From positions 1 through 11,654 of the forward strand of contig JAGRKR010000067.1 in assembly GCA_020442225.1 (NCBI GenBank): a stretch of DNA of 11,654 nt. The letters are read 5' to 3'. The position numbers were made by a program, and so were the translations under genes. The notes below the pieces were generated by a model. That model was not told the DNA's origin. It did no database searches and was given only the letters and a program-made list of their open reading frames with translations. The DNA comes from Hyphomicrobiaceae bacterium. GTDB lineage: Bacteria; Pseudomonadota; Alphaproteobacteria; Rhizobiales; Hyphomicrobiaceae. Positions 6,096 through 11,556 of the stretch are shown here, one piece after another; the first letter of the stretch is position 1, and each line of letters begins with the position of its first letter.

Positions 6096-8686
6096 GCAGC
6101 GAGGCACTCACCACGCCGGCGCGGCATGTGCGCCGCAGCCGGGCCGGCATCCTCACGCTCGCATTGCGCGATCTCAGGGGCGGGCTCAAGGGGTTCTACG
6201 TCTTCGTTGCCTGCGTCGCGCTCGGCGTGGCGGTAATCGCGGCCGTCGGCGGGCTGGCGGCCTCCATGCGCGACGGCGTCGTGCGCCAGGGTGGGCTGCT
6301 GCTCGGCGGGGACGTGAGGCTGTCGCGTCCGCACCACCGCATGACGCCTGCTGAGCGCGCCTGGCTTCAGTCCGGCGGCCGCGTCAGCGAAATGGCCACG
6401 ATGCGGGCGATCGCCCGCCGCCCCGACGGTTCCGAGCAGGCGCTGGTGGAGATCAAGGCCGTCGACGAGGCGTACCCGCTGGTTGGCGAGCTGGTGCTGT
6501 CCAGTGGCCGCGCGGGCTCGGGCACGGGCACGGGCTCGGTGCGCGCCGCGGGCGGCGCCATCGTCGATCCGATCCTGCTCGAGCGGCTCGGCCTCAAGGT
6601 CGGCGACCGGATCGCACTCGGCGCTCTGGAGCTGCCGGTGACGGCGGCGCTGGTGTCGGAGCCGGACAAGCTCACGGACCGACTGACCTTCGGGCCGCGC
6701 GTGCTCATATCGTTGCAGAATCTCGAGAAGACGGGGCTCGTGAAGCCAGGCAGCCTCGTGCGCTGGCGCTACTCGGTGAAGCTCGCTGGCGCGTCGCAGG
6801 CCCCCTCGGACAAAGCGCTCGACGCCTTCAGGGTGGCGCTCGACAAGGCGCTGCCGGCCGCGGGCTTCGTGGTGCGCGACCGGCGTGATCCCGCACCTAG
6901 CGTCACGCGCACCCTGGACCGGCTCCGCGAGTTCCTGACGCTGATCGGGCTCGCCTCGCTGATCGTCGGCGGCGTCGGCGTCGCCAATGCCGTCACGACG
7001 TTCGTGGATCGCCGCCGCAAGGTGATCGCGACGCTGAAGAGCGTCGGGGCGACGGGACGCACCGTGTTCGCCATCTATCTGACGGAAGTCATGCTGATCG
7101 CCGGCATCGGCGTCCTGATCGGGCTGGCACTCGGATCGGCATTGCCTATCGGCGTCGTGGCGCTTCTCGGTGACGCGATGCCCCTGCGGCCCGAAGTCAC
7201 CGTGTCGCCGTTGGCGCTGGCGCTGGCGGCCGCCTATGGCCTGCTGGTCGCGCTGTTGTTCGTGCTCTGGCCGCTCGGCCGGGCCGAGCGCGTGCGGCCC
7301 GCCGTGCTTTTCCGCGAGGAGGTCGCGCCGGAGAGCCGCTGGCCGAGGCCGCGCGTCGTGGTCGCCGTGATCGCGACGGCGCTGGCGCTCGCAGCACTTG
7401 CCGTGCTCACCTCGGATTCGCGGCGGATCGCCATCTATTTCATCGCGGCGCTGGCCGCCCTGGTGGTCGTCTTCTCGACGCTCGGCTGGCTGGTCACTGT
7501 GCTCTCGCGCAAGATTCCGCGGCCGCGCAAACCCATGCTGGCGCTGGCCTTCGCCAACCTGGGGGCGCCCGGCGGGCTGACACGTGCCGTGGTGCTGTCG
7601 CTCGGCGCCGGCTTGACGCTGCTCGTCGCGGTTTCGCTGGTCGACGCCTCACTCGTTGCCGAATTCACGACGCGTTTGCCGAAGCAATCTCCCAACTACT
7701 TCGTGCTGGACATCTCGAAGACCGATCGGCAGGGCTTCGTCGATCTCGTGCGCCGCACGGCGCCGGGCGTCGAGGTGCACGAGGCACCGATGTTGAGAGG
7801 CCGGCTGGTGTCGCTGAAGGGTGTGCCGGTCGAGCGGCTCAAGCCGCCGCCGGAGGCTCAGTGGGTGCTCAACGGCGATCGCGGTCTCAGCTACTCGGAA
7901 ACCGTCCCCGAGGGTTCCAAGGTTGTCACGGGTGCGTGGTGGCCCAAGGACTATCAGGGCGAGCCGCTGGTGTCGTTCGAGGCGGAGCTCGCGAGGAAAC
8001 TCGGCGTCGGCCTCGGCGACAAGGTCACGGTCAATGTACTCGGCCGCAACGTGACGGCGCGGATCGCCAACCTGCGCGAGGTCAAGTGGGAGAGCCTGGC
8101 GATCAACTTCGTCATGGTGTTTTCGCCGAATACGCTGCGCAGCGCCCCCTACAGCGTCCTGGCGACGTTGACGCTGCCGTCGACGGCGCCAGTGGCGGAC
8201 GAGGCGCGTCTCGCCCGGGTGATCTCGCGCGCCTACCCGTCGGTGACGGCCATCCGGGTGCGCGACGTCATCAATGCATTCAGCGGCGTGTTCGCCAAGG
8301 TGATGCTGGCCGTGAAGGTCGCCGGTGGCGTGACGCTTCTGGCTGGCGCACTCGTGCTTGCCGGCGCACTGGCGACGAGCCAGAGGCGGCGGTTGCAACT
8401 TGCCGTCATCCTCAAGACGCTGGGCGCGAGCCGCCGGCAGATCCTGACGCTGCACATGATCGAGTATCTGTTGCTGGCGGGTGTGACGGCGATCATCGCC
8501 GTGTTGCTCGGCGGGCTTGCCGCCTGGGTGGCGCTGACACAGGTGATGGACGTCGAGCCGACGTTCACGGCGCGTGCGGTGCTGGAGGCGCTGGGTGTGT
8601 CGCTCGCGCTGGTGCTGGCCTTCGGTGGGCTCGGCACGTGGCGCGTTCTGCAGGCTCGTCCGGTGCCGTACCTGCGCTCCGAATAG
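6092..8686 (+). CDS. ybbP: FtsX-family ABC permease, YbbP-like
   Basis: 864-residue inner-membrane permease; with the preceding ATPase it forms a YbbAP-type complex thought to act on envelope lipids or lipoproteins rather than importing solutes. About ten membrane segments can be read: one near 34-55; a first FtsX module at about 283-396 (starting LASLIVGGVGVANAV); a middle group at about 421-516; and a second FtsX module at about 737-850 (starting VAGGVTLLAGALVLAGAL). Two large periplasmic domains lie between (about 60-280 and 517-735). The cytoplasmic motif LKSVGATGR...F after the first module and LKTLGASRRQIL in the second are the coupling helices typical of this family. Length and layout match YbbP and exceed the four-helix MacB or LolC type. 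The ATG overlaps the ybbA TGA. Confidence 0.9.
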   Translation: MSSEALTTPARHVRRSRAGILTLALRDLRGGLKGFYVFVACVALGVAVIAAVGGLAASMRDGVVRQGGLLLGGDVRLSRPHHRMTPAERAWLQSGGRVSEMATMRAIARRPDGSEQALVEIKAVDEAYPLVGELVLSSGRAGSGTGTGSVRAAGGAIVDPILLERLGLKVGDRIALGALELPVTAALVSEPDKLTDRLTFGPRVLISLQNLEKTGLVKPGSLVRWRYSVKLAGASQAPSDKALDAFRVALDKALPAAGFVVRDRRDPAPSVTRTLDRLREFLTLIGLASLIVGGVGVANAVTTFVDRRRKVIATLKSVGATGRTVFAIYLTEVMLIAGIGVLIGLALGSALPIGVVALLGDAMPLRPEVTVSPLALALAAAYGLLVALLFVLWPLGRAERVRPAVLFREEVAPESRWPRPRVVVAVIATALALAALAVLTSDSRRIAIYFIAALAALVVVFSTLGWLVTVLSRKIPRPRKPMLALAFANLGAPGGLTRAVVLSLGAGLTLLVAVSLVDASLVAEFTTRLPKQSPNYFVLDISKTDRQGFVDLVRRTAPGVEVHEAPMLRGRLVSLKGVPVERLKPPPEAQWVLNGDRGLSYSETVPEGSKVVTGAWWPKDYQGEPLVSFEAELARKLGVGLGDKVTVNVLGRNVTARIANLREVKWESLAINFVMVFSPNTLRSAPYSVLATLTLPSTAPVADEARLARVISRAYPSVTAIRVRDVINAFSGVFAKVMLAVKVAGGVTLLAGALVLAGALATSQRRRLQLAVILKTLGASRRQILTLHMIEYLLLAGVTAIIAVLLGGLAAWVALTQVMDVEPTFTARAVLEALGVSLALVLAFGGLGTWRVLQARPVPYLRSE

Positions 8687-8712
8687 TGCCGGATCGACAT
8701 GCGTGGCGGGCG

Positions 8713-8726
8713 TTCGTGATCACGAA
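8713..8726. promoter_or_regulatory. Perfect 14-bp palindrome with an extra half-site
   Basis: TTCGTGATCACGAA is fully self-complementary. A third copy of the half-site, CGTGATC, recurs at 8729-8735, 14 bp after the first (8715-8721). It lies 27 bp after the ybbP stop and about 155 bp before the proposed promoter of the next gene. It looks like a regulator binding site; the regulator is unknown. Confidence 0.35.
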
Positions 8727-8834
8727 ACCGTGATCGATAGCGCGGACCGGGAGCACGGACAGGGAGCGCGGCGCAAGGCCCGCTGCGTCCAGACGGAGCC
8801 AATTCCCCGTCCACCGATGGCTGCCGGTGGAATT

Positions 8835-8857
8835 ATGAGCGTTCCGCTCATGTTTTC
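8835..8857 (+). terminator. Possible Rho-independent terminator after ybbP
   Basis: A 7-bp stem ATGAGCG (8835-8841) with CGCTCAT (8845-8851) around loop TTC is followed by GTTTTC. The stem is only moderately GC-rich and the T-run is short, so it is a modest candidate. It lies about 150 bp beyond the ybbP stop. Confidence 0.4.
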
Positions 8858-8880
8858 CTTCGGCGGGGGCCTTCGCGCGC

Positions 8881-8909
8881 TTGAAAGCGTCAGCGCTAAC
8901 CGCCATATT
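8881..8909 (+). promoter_or_regulatory. Candidate sigma-70 promoter for the Bax-inhibitor gene
   Basis: TTGAAA (8881-8886, 5 of 6 to consensus), a 17-nt spacer, and CATATT (8904-8909, 4 of 6) give an optimal geometry. The start of transcription would be near 8916, giving a leader of about 56 nt. The palindromic AGCGCT sits in the spacer (8892-8897). Confidence 0.5.
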
Positions 8910-8913
8910 CTCG

Positions 8914-8940
8914 GCGCAAGCTCTCTTGCGCGCCTTTTTT
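8914..8940 (+). terminator. Rho-independent terminator immediately before the Bax-inhibitor gene
   Basis: A 7-bp perfect stem GCGCAAG (8914-8920) with CTTGCGC (8925-8931), loop CTCT, then GCC and six T (8935-8940). This is the best terminator in the 285-bp gap and would stop transcription coming from the ABC operon. It lies between the proposed promoter and the ATG at 8972, so it also falls at the very 5' end of that gene's transcript. Confidence 0.6.
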
Positions 8941-8971
8941 ACGCATCCGAGCTCTGAAGGGATAGGGACAC

Positions 8972-9775
8972 ATGTCGCAATACGACAACCGTTACGGGCA
9001 GGCTCGCGTGGCCACCCGAGCCGGCGTCGAGTCTATCGACGAAGGCCTGCGCGCCTACATGCTGAGCGTTTACAACTACCTGGCCCTGGGACTGGTCGTG
9101 ACCGGTGCCGTGGCGTACTTGCTGTTCACCCAGATCGCGACGACGGACCCGGCGCTTGCCGCCAAGGTCGGCGTCGGCGGCGCCCAGGTCGTGAAGATGG
9201 GCAACTACTATCTGACACAGCTCGGCGTGACCCTGTTCCGGTCGCCGCTCGCGTTCGTGATCATGTTCGCCCCGCTCGGGCTGCTGCTTTTCCTGATGTT
9301 CAAGGGGCACAATCTCAGCTTCGGCGGAGCTCAGGGCGTCTACTGGCTGCTGACCGTGCTGATCGGCCTCTCCATGTCGACGATCTTCCTGCGCTACGGC
9401 ATGGGGTCGATCGCCAAGGTCTTCTTCATCACCGCGGCTTCGTTCGGCGCGCTGAGCCTCTACGGCTACACCACGAAGAAGGACCTGTCCGGCTGGGGCA
9501 CGTTCCTGTTCATGGGCATGATCGGCGTGTTTCTGGCCATCATCGCCAACATGTTCCTGAAGTCGCCGGCGCTGCACTTCGCCATCTCGGTGATCGGCGT
9601 GCTCGTGTTCGCGGGCTTCACGGCCTACGACACGCAGCAGATCAAGGAAGTCTACTACGAGGGTGACGACGCCGCCGTGCAGGGCAAGAAGGCCGTGTTC
9701 GGGGCTCTCAGCCTCTACATCGACTTCATCAACATGTTCCAGTTCCTGCTGTCGCTGCTCGGCGGCCGCGACTGA
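8972..9775 (+). CDS. Bax inhibitor-1 / YccA-YbhL family membrane protein
   Basis: 267-residue inner-membrane protein with seven membrane segments, at roughly 31-53, 92-110, 121-141, 147-166, 176-197, 201-219 and 243-264. Hallmarks are EGLRAYMLSVYNYLALGL near the N-terminus, GFTAYDTQQIKE (Asp220) after helix six, and ALSLYIDFINMFQFLLSLLG (Asp251) at the end. The paired aspartates correspond to residues implicated in pH-dependent calcium leak in the bacterial homologue YetJ; in E. coli, YccA modulates FtsH. Which role applies here is unknown. The ATG at 8972 follows an A/G-rich ribosome site (GAAGGGATAGGGA). It appears monocistronic, with a terminator before it and another 29 bp after its stop. 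Confidence 0.92.
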   Translation: MSQYDNRYGQARVATRAGVESIDEGLRAYMLSVYNYLALGLVVTGAVAYLLFTQIATTDPALAAKVGVGGAQVVKMGNYYLTQLGVTLFRSPLAFVIMFAPLGLLLFLMFKGHNLSFGGAQGVYWLLTVLIGLSMSTIFLRYGMGSIAKVFFITAASFGALSLYGYTTKKDLSGWGTFLFMGMIGVFLAIIANMFLKSPALHFAISVIGVLVFAGFTAYDTQQIKEVYYEGDDAAVQGKKAVFGALSLYIDFINMFQFLLSLLGGRD

Positions 9776-9803
9776 CCTCGTCAGGACTGCGACGTCGAAA
9801 GAA

Positions 9804-9834
9804 GGGCTCCGGCAGCGATTGCCGGGGCCCTTTT
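9804..9834 (+). terminator. Strong Rho-independent terminator of the Bax-inhibitor gene
   Basis: An 11-bp stem (9804-9814 with 9820-9830, one G-U pair), loop GCGAT, then TTTT (9831-9834). It begins 29 bp after the TGA at 9773-9775. Confidence 0.8.
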
Positions 9835-9897
9835 CACGTTTCGGCCTCTCGGATATGGCTTGGCGGTCAGGGTCGATCAGGGGAGAGGCGCGCGGCC

Positions 9898-10419
9898 ATG
9901 GTCACGGTGCGGGCGGCTGAACGGGGTGATATCGCGGCCATCACGGCGATCTACGCGCCAGCGGTGCGCGACGGGACGGCGTCTTTCGAGTATGAGCCGC
10001 CGGACGAGGCGGAAATGGCGCGGCGCTGGCAGAGCATCGTCGACGGCGGCTATCCCTATCTGGTCGCCCTGGACGGTGGCGAGGTTGCCGGCTACGCCTA
10101 TGCCTCGAGCTACCGCCCGCGCGCGGCCTATCGCTATGTCGTCGAGAACTCCATCTACATCGCACCCGGCCGCCACGGCCAGGGCGTCGGGCGCCTCCTG
10201 CTGCGGGAGCTCGTCGAGGTGTGCACCGCCCGCGGCTTCCGGCAGATGATCGCTGTGATCGGCGACTCCCGTCAGCAGGCGTCGATCGGTCTGCATCGCT
10301 CGCTGGGCTTTACGTTCGTGGGCGTCGTGCATGCGGTCGGCTTCAAGCACGGCCGCTGGCTCGACCAGGTGCTGATGCAGCTTCCGCTCGGCGATGGGGA
10401 CGCGACATTGCCCACCTGA
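9898..10419 (+). CDS. GNAT N-acetyltransferase, phosphinothricin acetyltransferase-like
   Basis: 173-residue acetyl-CoA-dependent N-acetyltransferase of the Pat/YncA (MnaT) group. The family acetylates phosphinothricin, methionine sulfone/sulfoximine or related small amino compounds, so detoxification of such glutamate or methionine analogues is the likely role. The N-terminus VRAAERGDIAAITAIYAPAV is typical. Glu84 in VENSIYIAP and the acetyl-CoA pyrophosphate loop GRHGQGVG (91-98) are present, followed by GFRQMIAVIGDS, ASIGLHRSLGF and VGFKHGRWLDQVLMQ, which together define this subgroup. Length is normal. The ATG at 9898 follows GGGGAGAGG at a suitable distance. It stands alone between the upstream terminator and a convergent gene. 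A household enzyme is more likely than dedicated herbicide resistance. Confidence 0.9.
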   Translation: MVTVRAAERGDIAAITAIYAPAVRDGTASFEYEPPDEAEMARRWQSIVDGGYPYLVALDGGEVAGYAYASSYRPRAAYRYVVENSIYIAPGRHGQGVGRLLLRELVEVCTARGFRQMIAVIGDSRQQASIGLHRSLGFTFVGVVHAVGFKHGRWLDQVLMQLPLGDGDATLPT

Positions 10420-10438
10420 GCGCACCAGGTGATGACCG

Positions 10439-10461
10439 CTGACCGGTGCCTAAACGGTCGG
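10439..10461. terminator. Weak hairpin between convergent genes
   Basis: CTGACCG (10439-10445) pairs with CGGTCGG (10455-10461), with one G-U pair and a 9-nt loop, in the 43-bp gap between the convergent acetyltransferase and DUF2794 genes. There is no T-run on either side, so it is only a possible shared, Rho-assisted end. Confidence 0.25.
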
Positions 10462-10462
10462 A

Positions 10463-10846
10463 TCAGTGCTCGACGAGCTGGACCTTGCGCTCGAGCACGG
10501 CGAGCACGCGCCTGAGGTCATGGCCGCGCTTGAGGATCAGCCCGGTCGCGGCGATCACGGCATAGGCCCCCTGCTTACGCGCCAGCTTCGGCGATTTCTC
10601 GATCCGGTAGAGCGGGCACTCACTGGAGCGACGGAAGACGGAGAACACCGCCTTCTCCTTCAACATATCGATGGCGTAGTCGCGCCATTCGCCGCCGGCG
10701 ACCTTTCGCCCGTAGACATTGAGGATCTGCATGAGCTCGTGCCGGTCGAACCTGACCAGGGCGGGGGTCTGCTGGCCGCTCCCGGTCTGACCGCTCGGCT
10801 GACGTGCGCCGTGCGGTCGCAGAACTATTGGCTCGATTTCGCTCAA
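10463..10846 (-). CDS. DUF2794 domain protein
   Basis: 127-residue soluble protein of unknown function, found mainly in Alphaproteobacteria. The DUF2794 core fills residues from about 31 to the end: VRFDRHELMQILNVYGRKVA, GEWRDYAIDMLKEKAVFSVFRR, LYRIEKSPKLARKQGAYAV and ATGLILKRGHDLRRVL. The first 30 residues are Gln/Gly/Pro-rich and variable. I place the start at a TTG (10846), because GGAGG lies exactly 7 nt upstream (10858-10854) and the resulting length fits the family. The frame is open to 10972, but the extra 42 codons have no ribosome site and look non-coding. It converges with the acetyltransferase gene and diverges from the structured region before htpG. Confidence 0.88.
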   Translation of the reverse strand: MSEIEPIVLRPHGARQPSGQTGSGQQTPALVRFDRHELMQILNVYGRKVAGGEWRDYAIDMLKEKAVFSVFRRSSECPLYRIEKSPKLARKQGAYAVIAATGLILKRGHDLRRVLAVLERKVQLVEH

Positions 10847-10891
10847 CGGCGCGCCTCCGGGATCTGACGGCGTGACAGTCTGATGTCGACG

Positions 10892-10920
10892 ATCATTGCC
10901 TGATAGCGCTGAGATTTCAA
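10892..10920 (-). promoter_or_regulatory. Candidate promoter of the DUF2794 gene
   Basis: On the minus strand, TTGAAA (10920-10915), a 17-nt spacer, and AATGAT (10897-10892, 4 of 6) would start transcription near 10885, about 39 nt before the TTG start. The spacer carries CAGCGCTA, also present after TTGAAA in the promoter proposed at 8881. Confidence 0.4.
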
Positions 10921-11031
10921 GCGTCCGGGGCAAAGACGCGGCCGTCGGGGTCCGTGGCAGGAGGCGTAACAATCGGTAACAAAAATCACGAAATTGCCCA
11001 ACTTGGACCCCGCCTATGCCCCAAACGAGTA

Positions 11032-11037
11032 TATAAT
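11032..11037 (+). promoter_or_regulatory. Consensus TATAAT upstream of the first stem-loop element
   Basis: A perfect TATAAT lies 13 bp before the long stem at 11051, so a transcript starting near 11044 would open almost directly into it. No good -35 is found at 17 nt; TTGGAC at 11003-11008 is 23 nt away, which is too far. An activated promoter is possible. Confidence 0.35.
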
Positions 11038-11043
11038 CTTAAC

Positions 11044-11192
11044 CATCGGAGCTTGGCCCGGTTTGCCGCAAGACTTAGGAACTAGCCCCCCAGTCCCCCT
11101 CCAAGTCTTCTCTCCAGCAAACCGGGCCAAGCCCGAATATGCCAGAATAGCTCGAGTGAAATTCAGCGATACCCCAAGACCTGATCGCTTTT
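11044..11192 (+). ncRNA. Candidate small RNA with long stem and C-rich loop (element 1)
   Basis: A perfect 16-bp inverted repeat (11051-11066 with 11117-11132) encloses a second perfect 7-bp helix, AAGACTT (11070-11076) with AAGTCTT (11103-11109). This leaves a 26-nt apical loop (11077-11102) containing AGCCCCCCAG and CCCCCTCC. A weaker hairpin (11165-11170 with 11184-11189), followed by four T counting the last stem base, could be the 3' end. TATAAT lies just upstream. The CCTCC loop is complementary to Shine-Dalgarno sequences, as in several alphaproteobacterial trans-acting sRNAs. Strand and ends are inferred. I do not recognise a named family; tmRNA, RNase P RNA and SRP RNA hallmarks are absent. 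A REP-like DNA palindrome is the main alternative. Confidence 0.4.
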
Positions 11193-11330
11193 GCTCGGGA
11201 CGAACAAATCAGCACATCCGTTCGCTGAGATGTGCCCCCGGTGCCGGGCCGCGAGAGCTTGCGTTGCCGCCAAAGCTCCTTTGGAACACCTTAGTTGCGC
11301 CACAAATTCCCGTAGGATTGTGGTCGTTGC

Positions 11331-11409
11331 CTCTCGGCCCGGTCCAAAAGAGAGGTTTCGGATTCTCAGCCCCCCAGCCCCCCGGGGCCGATCTTGAGGA
11401 CCGGGCCAA
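11331..11409 (+). ncRNA. Second C-rich stem-loop element (element 2)
   Basis: A perfect 10-bp stem (11336-11345 with 11398-11407) encloses 52 nt containing AGCCCCCCAG (11368-11377) and further C-runs ending in CCCCGGGG. The order GGCCCGGT, AGCCCCCCAG, ACCGGGCCAA repeats that of element 1 with nearly the same spacing. An alternative helix (11334-11342 with 11382-11391, one bulged G) competes for the same left arm. It ends about 150 bp before htpG, so it could be a separate RNA or part of a long leader. No promoter or terminator is clear. Confidence 0.3.
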
Positions 11410-11491
11410 CTCCCGCCCCCAATCGAAATCAGCCATCCGCCTTCGTCCTGCAGACGGAAGCGCGCGCGCGGCTGCGTCGCGTCTGCCGGTC

Positions 11492-11521
11492 CTTGATCGG
11501 GCGCCCGCTGCCACCCTAAAT
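11492..11521 (+). promoter_or_regulatory. Candidate RpoH (sigma-32) promoter for htpG
   Basis: CTTGAT (11492-11497) and CCTAAAT (11515-11521) resemble the alphaproteobacterial heat-shock pattern CTTG ... CYTATNT, with one mismatch in the -10 and 19 nt between CTTG and CCTAAAT. A start near 11528 would give a leader of about 29 nt. A perfect 10-bp palindrome CGGGCGCCCG (11498-11507) fills half the spacer. HtpG is a known heat-shock protein, which makes the assignment reasonable but unproven. Confidence 0.4.
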
Positions 11522-11556
11522 TCCGCTCCGATCACCAATCGAACAGGGACTAGGCG

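Larger units (their letters stand above)
10847..11556. other. Gene-free, repeat-structured region between DUF2794 and htpG
   Basis: 710 bp without a credible gene. A 214-codon frame at 10994-11638 overlaps htpG, and its Pro/Arg/Ser-rich translation resembles no protein. From about 10965 to 11190 it is poorer in GC than the flanking genes. It holds two C-rich stem-loop elements (11051-11132 and 11336-11407). Between them are smaller perfect hairpins at 11212-11235 (7-bp stem), 11270-11284 (6 bp, triloop CTC) and 11300-11323 (6 bp). A promoter-like block for htpG lies near its end. This density of inverted repeats suggests structured RNA rather than simple spacer. Confidence 0.6.

Noticed and set aside
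5187..6107. Long open frame on the minus strand continuing upstream of the esterase through the whole ABC ATPase gene (total 525 codons).
   Set aside because: The ATPase on the plus strand has every ABC motif; the antisense translation resembles nothing and reflects the high-GC scarcity of stop codons. Only the esterase part from 5186 is coding.
11044..11410. tmRNA, RNase P RNA or SRP RNA as the identity of the structured region.
   Set aside because: No tmRNA ends or tag, no RNase P core sequences and no SRP tetraloop region could be found.
11523..11556. ROSE-type RNA thermometer before htpG.
   Set aside because: No segment able to pair with the ribosome site in the characteristic ROSE manner was found in the short leader.
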